Of a stretch of 64,000 nt of DNA, positions 16,924 to 25,439 are shown piece by piece. The stretch comes from Magnetaquicoccus sp039908525 (GTDB lineage: Bacteria > Pseudomonadota > Magnetococcia > Magnetococcales > Magnetaquicoccaceae), in contig JAMOAY010000015.1 in the NCBI GenBank assembly GCA_039908525.1, forward strand, positions 1 through 64,000. Reading direction: 5' to 3'. Under the pieces are notes generated by a model that saw only the letters and a program-made list of their open reading frames with translations, was not told the origin of the DNA and made no database searches. The translations under genes and the position numbers were made by a program. Every line of letters starts with the position of its first letter. The stretch's first letter is position 1.

Positions 16924-18033
16924 TCAGACGTTGAAGCGAAAGTGCATGCAATCCCCGTCGGTGACCAGATACTCCCGCCCTTCCAGGCGGAAGCGCCCCT
17001 TCTCCTTGGCCCCCTGCTCCCCCTTGCAGGCGATCATATCCTCAAAGCCGATCACCTCCGCCCGAATGAATCCCCGTTGAAAATCGGAATGGATCACCCC
17101 CGCAGCATCAAAGGCGGTGGCCCCCTTGCGCACCGTCCAGGCCCGCACCTCCTTGGGACCGACGGTGAAAAAGGTCATCAACCCCAACAATCCATACGCC
17201 TGCTGCACCAGACGATCCAGACCGGAATCGGTCAAACCCAGATCCTCCAGAAAGATCTGCCGCTCGGCCTCATCCAGTTCGCTCACCTCTGCCTCGATGC
17301 GACCGCAAATGGCCACCACCCCGGCGTTCTGCTCGGCGGCCAGACGGCGCACGGCATCCACCATGGGGTGCCGACCCACCTCCTGGGCCGTCTTGACCTC
17401 GTGCTCTGCCACGTTGCAGACATACAGCACCGGCTTGCTGGTCAACAGGAACAGATCTTTCAAACCGGACAGATCCTCCCCGGACAGCCCCTGCAGCCGA
17501 ATCGGCACCCCCGCGTTGAGCCCCTGCACCACCCTCTGGTAAAGGGGTTCCAACAAGCGCGCCTCCTTTTCGCCAATCTTGGCCCGCTTGCTGATCCCCC
17601 CCAAACGTTTCTCCACCGCCGCCAGGTCGGCCAGCATGAGTTCCATCTCGATCACCTGGATATCGGAGACCGGATCCACCCGCCCCTGCACATGGGTGAT
17701 ATCATCGTCCTCGAAACAGCGCACCACATGGGCCACGGCGTCCACCTGGCGGATGTGGCCCAGAAACTGGTTGCCCAACCCCTCGCCCTGGCTGGCCCCC
17801 TTCACCAGACCGGCAATATCGACAAACTCCATGACCGTTGGGATGGTCTTTTGCGGACGTGCCAGCGACACCAGGGCATCCAGACGCGGATCACGCACGG
17901 CGACCACCCCCACATTGGGCTCAATGGTGCAAAAAGGGTAGTTGGCCATCTCCGCACCCGCCGCCGTCAGGGCGTTGAAGATGGTGGATTTCCCCACATT
18001 CGGCAAGCCGACGATACCACACTGCAATGCCAT
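16924..18033 (-). CDS. ychF: YchF/OLA1 family ribosome-binding ATPase
   Basis: 369 residues, usual length. P-loop GLPNVGKS near the N-terminus, DIAGLVKGASQGEGLGNQFL as G3, the altered G4 (NVAEHE) that makes this family favour ATP, and a C-terminal TGS domain ending in a conserved FRFNV. It binds ribosomes and is linked to stress control. The ATG at 18033 follows pth by 31 bases in the common pth-ychF pair. Confidence 0.95.
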   Translation of the reverse strand: MALQCGIVGLPNVGKSTIFNALTAAGAEMANYPFCTIEPNVGVVAVRDPRLDALVSLARPQKTIPTVMEFVDIAGLVKGASQGEGLGNQFLGHIRQVDAVAHVVRCFEDDDITHVQGRVDPVSDIQVIEMELMLADLAAVEKRLGGISKRAKIGEKEARLLEPLYQRVVQGLNAGVPIRLQGLSGEDLSGLKDLFLLTSKPVLYVCNVAEHEVKTAQEVGRHPMVDAVRRLAAEQNAGVVAICGRIEAEVSELDEAERQIFLEDLGLTDSGLDRLVQQAYGLLGLMTFFTVGPKEVRAWTVRKGATAFDAAGVIHSDFQRGFIRAEVIGFEDMIACKGEQGAKEKGRFRLEGREYLVTDGDCMHFRFNV

Positions 18034-18064
18034 GCTCTTCTCTGTTTCTGTGTTGAAGTAACGA

Positions 18065-18745
18065 TCAAGTCGAGGAGGCTGGGGGGGCAAGCGGAGGATT
18101 GTACAGACCATTCATCGCCCCGGCCAGATCCCCGGCCAGAATCCGCACCACGGCCTGCGGCAACCGTTCCAGGACAGGGGACAACCGGTCGCGTTCTGCC
18201 GTGCTGAAGGGGGCCAGAACAAAATGGGCAGGATCCACCCCCGGCGGGGGACGACCGATCCCCAACCGCACGCGGACAAAATCGGCGGAGCCCAACCGTT
18301 GCTGGATGGACTTCAGACCGTTGTGACCACCGTGGCCACCCCCGCGCTTGATCCGCACCCGCCCGGGTTCCAGATCCAGATCATCGTGGAACACCACCAC
18401 CTGCTCCGGGCCCAGCTTGTAAAAATGGGCCGCCGCCCCGACCGACTGCCCGGCCAGATTCATGTAGGTTTCCGGCAGCAGCCACCAGACCCGGGTCGTC
18501 TCAATCTGGCCATCGCCAAAGCGCCCTTCGAAACGGCGACCGGAGGTTCGCAACTGGAAGGCATCCACCACCCGCAACAGGCCATCCCAGCCCAGATTGT
18601 GCCGGGTACCCCGGTATTTTTCGCCGGGATTGCCCAGGCCGACCAGCAGGCACGGCGCAGCAGGCGCACCGCCCTCTGTGCGACGCGCCGGCAAATCCTT
18701 GCCCACTTGCTTCGGGGCAGGGGGGGGAGAGAGATCCTCCATCAT
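18065..18745 (-). CDS. pth: Peptidyl-tRNA hydrolase
   Basis: Releases peptides from prematurely dropped peptidyl-tRNA. It has LLVGLGNPGEKYRGTRHNLG with the catalytic His, the MNLAGQSV asparagine, the FHDDLDLEPGRVRIK acid and the GGGHGGHNGLKSI loop. The protein carries about 33 extra residues before the usual start, with no good ribosome site; ATG at 18745 or 18742 and GTG at 18763 are all possible. It lies between rplY and ychF. Confidence 0.93.
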   Translation of the reverse strand: MMEDLSPPPAPKQVGKDLPARRTEGGAPAAPCLLVGLGNPGEKYRGTRHNLGWDGLLRVVDAFQLRTSGRRFEGRFGDGQIETTRVWWLLPETYMNLAGQSVGAAAHFYKLGPEQVVVFHDDLDLEPGRVRIKRGGGHGGHNGLKSIQQRLGSADFVRVRLGIGRPPPGVDPAHFVLAPFSTAERDRLSPVLERLPQAVVRILAGDLAGAMNGLYNPPLAPPASST

Positions 18746-18796
18746 CCCAAGGCCTGTCGACACCCTGTTTTTTGTTGAGGGCTAAACTGCCCCACT

Positions 18797-18909
18797 GACC
18801 GTTTCGGGGCTTCGCCCCGTGCCCCACCAGAGGGCTTCGCCCTCTGGACACCCACCGGGGGCCGTGACGGCCCCCGGACCCCGGCAAAAATTTTCAAGCG
18901 CCAACAGAC
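18797..18909. repeat. Multi-hairpin palindromic repeat, copy B
   Basis: About 95% identical to 8001-8113. Hairpins are CGGGG CTTCG CCCCG, AGAGGGC TTC GCCCTCT and CCGGGGGCCGT G ACGGCCCCCGG, followed by an A/T tract. It occupies the space between rplY and pth, directly after the rplY stop. The loop of the second hairpin differs from copy A (TTC versus CTT) while the stem is intact, so the stem appears selected. Confidence 0.9.
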
Positions 18910-18910
18910 C

Positions 18911-19507
18911 CTATGCGGTCTCTGCCCCGGCATCCACCGCCTCCGAACGAACCGCCACCACGGTCAAAATGGTCATATCGGTCTCACCATGCACCTCCAC
19001 CCCCTCGGGCAGGGTAACATCCTGAAGGTGCAGCGAGTGACCAATCTCCACGGAAGAGACGGACACCTCGATGAAATCCGGCACATTGCCGGCCAGGCAG
19101 CTGACCATCAACTCCCGGTGCACCACCTGCAACACCCCACCGGCCTTGACACCGGGACACCTTTCTTCGTCTGTGACGTGGATCGGCACAGAAACGTCAA
19201 CCTTCTGGTTGGGATCAAACCGGGTAAAATCGACGTGAAGGGCATTGCCGGACAGGGGATGCAACTGAAAGCCCCGCATGAGCACCAGAGAGCGTGCGCT
19301 GTTGTCGATCAGCATCTCCTGCCGATGGGTGCGCAGACCGCTCCCCTCCTTGGCAACCAACTCGTCCCACTCCCTGGCGTCCAGAGAGAGATTGATGTTG
19401 GGCTGCCCCCCGCCGTACAACACCGCCGGTACTCGTCCTTCACGACGCAGTTTGCGGGCCACCCCCTTGCCGGCGCCGTACCGTGTTTTTGCATTGATCA
19501 CTGCCAT
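18911..19507 (-). CDS. rplY: Ribosomal protein L25 (TL5/Ctc type)
   Basis: 198 residues: the long Ctc form with an N-terminal 5S-rRNA-binding L25 domain (KLRREGRVPAVLYGGGQ; HVDFTRFD) and a C-terminal beta domain (VTLPEGVEVHG). The ATG at 19507 has GGAGAG upstream. It lies between prs and pth in the widely conserved prs-rplY-pth-ychF order. Confidence 0.95.
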   Translation of the reverse strand: MAVINAKTRYGAGKGVARKLRREGRVPAVLYGGGQPNINLSLDAREWDELVAKEGSGLRTHRQEMLIDNSARSLVLMRGFQLHPLSGNALHVDFTRFDPNQKVDVSVPIHVTDEERCPGVKAGGVLQVVHRELMVSCLAGNVPDFIEVSVSSVEIGHSLHLQDVTLPEGVEVHGETDMTILTVVAVRSEAVDAGAETA

Positions 19508-19627
19508 GATTTCTCTCCTTGATTCCTGCAACACACCCTCCCCGCAGGGAGAGCACCTTCGAACACATCGGCCTCCAGGGGTGCCTCTGTGTCACGTTAA
19601 AGAAAAACAGCCCTCTGCAAAGCCTGT

Positions 19628-20572
19628 CTAGACAAACAGGGAGCTGACGGACTCCTCGTCGCTGATCCGGCGGATGGCCTCACCCAACAGCCCGGCCACG
19701 GTATGGTACTTGATTTTACTGCAGGCCACGGCGGCCGGGGGCAGGGCGATGGTATCGGTCACCAGCACCCGTTCCAGAACCGATGTCTGGATCCGTTCCA
19801 CCGCCGGCCCGGAGAGCACCCCGTGGGTACAAACGGCGGAAACCGACCGTGCCCCCCGTTCCATCAAGGCCTCCGCCGCTTTGGTCAAGGTGCCGGCGGT
19901 ATCCACCATGTCATCGACGATGATGCACTCCTTGCCCTCGACTTCACCGATGATGTGGTGCACCGCAGCCACGTTGACCGCCGGTCGCCGTTTGTCGATG
20001 ATGGCCAGATCGACATCCAGCCGTTTGGCGTAGGAACGGGCACGCACCACCCCCCCCACATCGGGCGAGATCACCACAGCGTCACCGAAACCATGCCTCC
20101 GGACGGCGCCCAACAGAACCGGAGTGGCATAGATGTTATCCACCGGCATATTGAAAAAGCCCTGAATCTGCCCGGCGTGCAGGTCCATGGTCAACACCCT
20201 GGCCACGCCACTGGCATCCAACAGATCGGCCACCAGTTTGGCCGTGATCGGGGTCCGTCCGGCCTCTTTGCGGTCCTGACGGGAATAGCCATAATAGGGA
20301 ATGACGGCGGTGATCCGTCCAGCCGAAGCGCGCCGCAAGGCATCCACCATGATCAGCAGTTCCATCAGATGGTCGTTGGCGGGAGAAGAGGTGGATTGAA
20401 TCACGAAGACATCCCGACCCCGCACGTTTTCATCGATCTGGATAAAAATTTCTCCGTCCGAGAAACGCCTGATGGTGACCTGGGCCAGTTGCACGGAGAG
20501 ATATTCCGCAATCCGCCGTCCCAGACCCGGGTTGGAGGTTCCGGAAAAAATTTTCATCTTGTCAATGGACAT
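19628..20572 (-). CDS. prs: Ribose-phosphate pyrophosphokinase
   Basis: Makes PRPP from ribose 5-phosphate and ATP for nucleotide, His and Trp synthesis. 314 residues. It has the ATP-binding RRFSDGEIF and IQSTSSPANDHLMELL segments, the catalytic YYGYSRQDRK loop and the PRPP-binding IIVDDMVDTAGT. ATG at 20572 is assumed; no strong ribosome site is visible for it or for ATG at 20557. Feeds the pyrimidine cluster at 52-56 kb. Confidence 0.94.
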   Translation of the reverse strand: MSIDKMKIFSGTSNPGLGRRIAEYLSVQLAQVTIRRFSDGEIFIQIDENVRGRDVFVIQSTSSPANDHLMELLIMVDALRRASAGRITAVIPYYGYSRQDRKEAGRTPITAKLVADLLDASGVARVLTMDLHAGQIQGFFNMPVDNIYATPVLLGAVRRHGFGDAVVISPDVGGVVRARSYAKRLDVDLAIIDKRRPAVNVAAVHHIIGEVEGKECIIVDDMVDTAGTLTKAAEALMERGARSVSAVCTHGVLSGPAVERIQTSVLERVLVTDTIALPPAAVACSKIKYHTVAGLLGEAIRRISDEESVSSLFV

Positions 20573-20754
20573 GGAGCATAACCCCGTTGAATGAACCGCA
20601 TCATCCCTGCACCAGGACCGATCCGTCTCCCTGTCGAAGAACCGGAGCAGCAGCCTCTGTACCCGCAGAGAGGCCAAAAACTCCGGCACAGTACACCCAG
20701 TTGCCCTGTTTGGCAATGGAGGAAAACCACACCCCTTCCGGTTGCGACCGTTCC

Positions 20755-20886
20755 TCAAGCATGCAACGGATCCACAAACCGTTGGACAAACATGCGCACC
20801 AGGCTGCGCATCGGAGGATCCAGAGGGCGGCGCCCATACAAGGAACCGACCCTGTCGCCCGCCATGGCACCCAGCATCTCCGACAT
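20755..20886 (-). CDS. Possible small protein, 43 residues
   Basis: A short minus-strand frame upstream of prs, beginning MSEMLGAMAGDRVGSLYG and ending FVDPLHA. Its codon use resembles neighbouring genes but no clear ribosome site precedes it and I know no family. It is the only candidate gene in the 450-base gap between prs and the divergent rhodanese gene. It could be chance. Confidence 0.25.
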   Translation of the reverse strand: MSEMLGAMAGDRVGSLYGRRPLDPPMRSLVRMFVQRFVDPLHA

Positions 20887-21026
20887 CCCATGGGTAAAAT
20901 TTTATACGTGCATTGATTCATACTATCCAGCGTTGCACCTTTCGGTTACAATGCGCGACGGGTGGTGTATTGTTGTGGCACATCGTGCCAAAACGCAATC
21001 CGTTCATCACAAGGAGTGCATGCAAG

Positions 21027-21659
21027 ATGCAAGTGACACGAACCCCCTTTCTGGCCATCCTGTTGGCTCTCACCTGGAGCGGTTGGGCCCTGCCTCTGAC
21101 CGCCGAGGAGGCGCCCAAGAGCGGCGCGCCCATCGGTGCCGAGGTGGCGACTGCTCAATCCCGCTATGCCCTGACCGTCAAGCTGCCCGAATTCACCCTG
21201 AACGATGTCAAGCTCAAGCAGGATCGCAACCAGCCCATGCCCGAGGCGTTCAAGGATCCGGGCAGTCGCAAATGTCCGCCATTCTGTGTCGAACCAGAGA
21301 CGGTACCAGGGGCCGCGACTGTTCGCCTGGAAGATTTTCCCAAAATGGCCGCCGATATCCGTGCCGGCAAGCTCCTCATCGTCGACATGAGGACGCCGGA
21401 CTGGTTTCAGAAGGGCACCTTGCCGGGGGCCATCAATCTGCCCTACAGCGATCTGACCGGCCCCTCCACCAAGGCCATGGCGCGCATGAAAAAGTTGGAG
21501 GGCAAGGATATCATCGCCTTCTGCAACGGCTGGTGGTGCGGCCAGAGCCCGACAGGAATCAAAGCATTGCGCGATCTTGGCTATACCGGCAGGATCTACT
21601 ATTTCCGCGATGGCAACCAGGGGTGGGCGGACGCAGGGCTGCCTTTTTCGGTGCCCTGA
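21027..21659 (+). CDS. Exported rhodanese-like protein
   Basis: 210 residues. An N-terminal signal peptide (hydrophobic core to about residue 25) precedes an acidic linker and a rhodanese domain (about 95-208). The active-site loop is Cys166-N-G-W-W-Cys171, followed by GQSPTGIKALRDLG. A second Cys (83) and Cys87 lie before the domain (RKCPPFC). It probably handles sulfane sulfur or thiol-disulfide exchange in the periplasm (inference). AAGGAG lies 10 bases before the ATG at 21027. Confidence 0.85.
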   Translation: MQVTRTPFLAILLALTWSGWALPLTAEEAPKSGAPIGAEVATAQSRYALTVKLPEFTLNDVKLKQDRNQPMPEAFKDPGSRKCPPFCVEPETVPGAATVRLEDFPKMAADIRAGKLLIVDMRTPDWFQKGTLPGAINLPYSDLTGPSTKAMARMKKLEGKDIIAFCNGWWCGQSPTGIKALRDLGYTGRIYYFRDGNQGWADAGLPFSVP

Positions 21660-21706
21660 CGACAGACCGGGGGCCACAAAAGACCATCGGCCCCCTGCTT
21701 TGCCGC

Positions 21707-22246
21707 TCAGAGCAGGGGGCCGGCGCGGTTCAGGATGGTTTGCGCCAACTGTTTGCGGCTCTTGCCCTCAATCTCCACCACCCAATCCGCCGCCCGCTGA
21801 TAGAATGGCAAGCGACGTTCCATGAGCTGTTCCAGCGCCGAAGGATCACCGAGAGCGGGGCGACTGCTGTCCCCCTGGACCTTGTGCAACAACCGATGCA
21901 GATCCCCCTGCAGCCAGACCACGAATCCGTTGCGTTTCAAAACAGCCATCTTGCGTTCGCTGAAAATTTCCTGCCCCTGCGCATCCCAGTCCACCACCAT
22001 GCCCCCTCCGGTATCGATGATGATCCCATCCAGTGCCGCCACCTTGCAGGCCACCGCATACTCCCTGTCCCGGAAAGGGCGCCAGTCCCCCTGACAGGCG
22101 GCAACCATCTCGGGGATGCTTTGGCCGCCCTGCTCGTAGGAGATCAACAGGTCGGTGGACAACAGCGGTCGCCTGCTCAAACAGGAGAGCCGCCGGCCGA
22201 CGCTGGATTTTCCGCAAGCCCGCAGGCCGATCAGGACAATATTCAC
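21707..22246 (-). CDS. aroK: Shikimate kinase
   Basis: 179 residues. Phosphorylates shikimate in aromatic amino acid synthesis. P-loop GLRACGKSS, shikimate-binding Asp in LLSTDLLI, WRPFRDREYAV, DTGGGMV and the lid arginine in SSRPALGD. The start is GTG at 22246, overlapping the stop of the small membrane protein gene (GTGA), so translation is coupled. Confidence 0.85.
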   Translation of the reverse strand: MNIVLIGLRACGKSSVGRRLSCLSRRPLLSTDLLISYEQGGQSIPEMVAACQGDWRPFRDREYAVACKVAALDGIIIDTGGGMVVDWDAQGQEIFSERKMAVLKRNGFVVWLQGDLHRLLHKVQGDSSRPALGDPSALEQLMERRLPFYQRAADWVVEIEGKSRKQLAQTILNRAGPLL

Positions 22247-22491
22247 GGCAGCACCACCACACCCACCTGCCGCCACAACTTGAACGCCACCAGGAGAAGC
22301 GGCGCCCCGTGCATGCAGAGGTCAAAAATGTCAATGGGGCGGGAAAGTGTCCCCTCCATCAACATTTTCAGCTTTTCCCACAGGTGGGGCTCCGGCACAA
22401 AAGGGGCCAACCCCAGCAACAAGGCAACCACCAGAAGGGGCGTCCAGGGCAACTGGTCGATCCATGTCCCCATGGAAGAGAAAACGGCCAT
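22243..22491 (-). CDS. Small membrane protein of unknown function
   Basis: 82 residues with two hydrophobic segments (TPLLVVALLLGLAPF and about 60-80, APLLLVAFKLW) joined by a polar loop with PHLWEKLKMLMEG. It resembles the short conserved RND-transporter-associated proteins of unknown function. GAGGA precedes the ATG at 22491. Lies between polA and aroK on the same strand, 31 bases after the polA stop. Confidence 0.7.
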   Translation of the reverse strand: MAVFSSMGTWIDQLPWTPLLVVALLLGLAPFVPEPHLWEKLKMLMEGTLSRPIDIFDLCMHGAPLLLVAFKLWRQVGVVVLP

Positions 22492-22522
22492 GGCAAATCT
22501 TTCCTCGTGAAAAGGTGAACGA

Positions 22523-25306
22523 TCAGTGGGCCTCGGCCCAGTTGGCGCCAACGCCCACATCCACTTTCAAAGGTACCCGCAACGACATGGCGCCCTCCAT
22601 CGTCTCCCGCACCAAGCCTTGTACCGCATCCAGTTCCTCTTCCGCAACCTCCAGCACCAGTTCATCGTGCACCTGCAACACCATCCGACTGCGCAGCTGC
22701 GCCTGGCGCAGACGGTTGTGCAGACGGATCATCGCCATCTTGATCAGATCCGCCGCCGAGCCCTGCAACGGGGCATTGATGGCGGTCCGCTCCGCCAACT
22801 CCCGCAGGGTGCGGTTGCTGCTGCCGATCTCCCGCAGATGACAGTGCCGCCCGGCGAGGGTCTCCACATAACCGTGACGGCGGGCAAAGGCGATGGTCTG
22901 TTCCATGTACTCCTGCACCCCCTGATAGCGGGTGAAATAACGTTCCATGTAACGCTTCGCCTCGTTGTTGCTGATCCCCAGCCGTTTGGCCAATCCATAG
23001 GGACTCATGCCGTAGACCAGACCAAAGTTGATGGTCTTGGCCATCCGCCGGGCTTCCGGGCTTACCTCCCCTTCTGCGCTGCCGAACAGATCCAGGGCGG
23101 TGGCGGCATGGATATCCTGATCGTTGGCAAAGGCCGTCCGCATCCCGGCGATATCCCCCAGGTGGGCCAGCAGGCGCAGCTCGATCTGGCTGTAGTCGGC
23201 GGACAACAGCAGCCAGCCCGGCGGCGCGACAAAGGCCGCCCGGATGGCCCGCCCGGCTTCATGACGCACCGGGATGTTCTGTAGATTAGGATCCGAGGAG
23301 GAGAGGCGACCGGTCAGGGTGACCGCCTGGTTGAAATGGGTATGCACCCGACCGCTGCCCGGGTTGATCAACAGGGGCAGGGCATCCGTGTAGGTGGACT
23401 GCAGCTTGGTGAGGGTGCGGTAGCGCAGCACCCGCTCCGGCAGGGGGTGCCCCTGTTCCGCCAGGGCGGTCAACACCTCCACATCGGTCGAGTAGCCGGT
23501 TTTGGTCTTGCGCCCCCCCTTGATGCCCATTTTGCCGAACAGAATCTCCCCCAATTGTTGGGTGGAATTGACGTTGAAGGGTTCTCCCGCCAGGGCATGA
23601 ATCTCCTCCACCAACGCCTGCCGCTGCTGGGTGAATCGGGCCGACATCTCTGCCAACACCCCACGGTCGATGCAGACTCCGGCCAGTTCCATCTCCCCCA
23701 GCACCTCCAACAGAGGCCGTTCCACCTTTTCGTAGAGCGACCAGACCGCCGGCACACCCTTCAGTTTGGGGGCCATCCGGTTGGCCGCCTCCCAGGCCAC
23801 CTCGGCATCTTCGCAGGCATAGGGGGTGGCCTGGGCCAACGGCACCTGGTCAAAACGCAGCTGGTTTTTGCCCGAACCGGTCACCTCCTTGAAGGTGATG
23901 GTACTCCGTTGCAACTCCTCCAGGGCGATGGCATCCAGATTGTGACGCCGGGAACCGCCGTACAAAAGGTGGGAGAGCAGCATGGCATCCAGTTCCATGC
24001 CCGCCAGACGGATGCCATATTTGTGCAGAATCACATACTCATATTTGATGTTCTGCCCGATTTTGGCCCGCTGCGGATCCTCCAGCAACGGTTTGAGGGC
24101 GGCCAGGGTCTCGGTCAGGGGCAACTGCCCGTCGGGCGCCGCCGCAGCGGTATGGCCCACCGGCAGATAGGCCGCCTGCCGGTTCGCCCAGGAGAAAGAG
24201 AACCCCACCAGTTCGGCCCGCACCGCCTCCAGATGGGTGGTCTCGGTATCGATGGAGAAGATGGGCTGCCGGGCCAACTCCTGCAGAAACTCTTGAAAGG
24301 CAGGCCAATCGGCGATGGTGCGGTAGTGACACATCTCCGGAGACTGTTCCGGGGGCGCTGCCGGCTCCGTGGCTGGAGCCGGGAGGGTGGGCAGCGGCGC
24401 CTCGGCATCGTCGGGCAACACGCCGGGTAGTGTCGCGCGGCTGCGGTCCAGATCCCGCACCAGGGTGGTGAACTCCATCTCCACGAACAGGGCCCGCAAC
24501 CGTTCCCAGTCCGGCGCTTGCCGGCGGGCGGCCTCCAGGGAGAGTTCCATCGGCACGGCCTGATCGATGGTGGCCAGACGCAAGGAGAGGCGGGCCTGTT
24601 CGGCATGTTCGCTCAAGGTGTGCCGGCGCAGGGGTTGTGTGACCCGCTCCAGATTGTTCAGCAGGGTTTCCACATCCCCGAACGCCTGGATCAATTGGGC
24701 AGCGGTCTTGTCGCCAATCCTGGGCACGCCGGGAATGTTGTCCGAGCTGTCCCCGGCCAGGGCCAACACCTGGGTCACCCGCTCCGCGCCCACCCCCCAG
24801 CGTGCCATCACCTCGTCCGGGCCGATCCACTGCTCCTTGCCCGGATCCCACAGGCGGACCCGGGGGGTGACCAGTTGCATCAAATCCTTGTCGCCGGAGA
24901 CAATCACCACCTCCAGACCTGCCTCGACCCCCTGTCTGGCAAAGGTGCCGAGCAGATCGTCGGCCTCGTAACCCGACAGGTGCAGGCAAGGTATCCGGTA
25001 GGCCTCGACAATGGCATGGATGATGGGCACCTGTACCCGCAGCTCGTCCGGCATGCTCTTGCGGTTGGCCTTGTAGTGGGGATCCCATTGATGGCGAAAG
25101 GTGGGGCCCGGCCCGTCAAACACCATCACCACCCGTTCCGGTCGTTGCTCATCCAGCAGGCGGCGCACCATCTTGACAAAACCGAAAATGGCATTGGTGG
25201 GGAAACCATCGCGGCGCGAAAAGGTGCGCAGGCCATAAAAAGCCCGATACAGGTAACCAGAGCCATCGATCAGGAACAGGCGGTCGGCGGGAAGCGGGTC
25301 GGACAT
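22523..25306 (-). CDS. polA: DNA polymerase I
   Basis: 927 residues with all three activities. The 5'-3' exonuclease is at residues 1-290 (LFLIDGSGYLYRAFYG; YEADDLLGT). The 3'-5' exonuclease is at about 310-500 with an intact DTE motif (FSIDTETTHLE). The polymerase domain has motif A (LLLSADYSQIELRLLAHL), the O-helix (RRMAKTINFGLVYGMSPYGL) and motif C (LQVHDELVLEV). Functions in Okazaki fragment processing and repair. GGAG lies upstream of the ATG at 25306. Confidence 0.97.
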   Translation of the reverse strand: MSDPLPADRLFLIDGSGYLYRAFYGLRTFSRRDGFPTNAIFGFVKMVRRLLDEQRPERVVMVFDGPGPTFRHQWDPHYKANRKSMPDELRVQVPIIHAIVEAYRIPCLHLSGYEADDLLGTFARQGVEAGLEVVIVSGDKDLMQLVTPRVRLWDPGKEQWIGPDEVMARWGVGAERVTQVLALAGDSSDNIPGVPRIGDKTAAQLIQAFGDVETLLNNLERVTQPLRRHTLSEHAEQARLSLRLATIDQAVPMELSLEAARRQAPDWERLRALFVEMEFTTLVRDLDRSRATLPGVLPDDAEAPLPTLPAPATEPAAPPEQSPEMCHYRTIADWPAFQEFLQELARQPIFSIDTETTHLEAVRAELVGFSFSWANRQAAYLPVGHTAAAAPDGQLPLTETLAALKPLLEDPQRAKIGQNIKYEYVILHKYGIRLAGMELDAMLLSHLLYGGSRRHNLDAIALEELQRSTITFKEVTGSGKNQLRFDQVPLAQATPYACEDAEVAWEAANRMAPKLKGVPAVWSLYEKVERPLLEVLGEMELAGVCIDRGVLAEMSARFTQQRQALVEEIHALAGEPFNVNSTQQLGEILFGKMGIKGGRKTKTGYSTDVEVLTALAEQGHPLPERVLRYRTLTKLQSTYTDALPLLINPGSGRVHTHFNQAVTLTGRLSSSDPNLQNIPVRHEAGRAIRAAFVAPPGWLLLSADYSQIELRLLAHLGDIAGMRTAFANDQDIHAATALDLFGSAEGEVSPEARRMAKTINFGLVYGMSPYGLAKRLGISNNEAKRYMERYFTRYQGVQEYMEQTIAFARRHGYVETLAGRHCHLREIGSSNRTLRELAERTAINAPLQGSAADLIKMAMIRLHNRLRQAQLRSRMVLQVHDELVLEVAEEELDAVQGLVRETMEGAMSLRVPLKVDVGVGANWAEAH

Positions 25307-25439
25307 GGGGAATCTCCGGATGGAGGAATCATTTTTAACGATACAGAGGCGACTCGCCCGTTTTGTAAAGATATCGTTCTGGTACGGCAGGAGAGAGGAT
25401 CTCCCCTGCATCCCGCAATCATCGTCTTTATCATGTTCA

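Noticed and set aside
20573..20690. Possible tRNA-Gln upstream of prs, as in some bacteria
   Set aside because: No cloverleaf, T-loop or CCA found on either strand.
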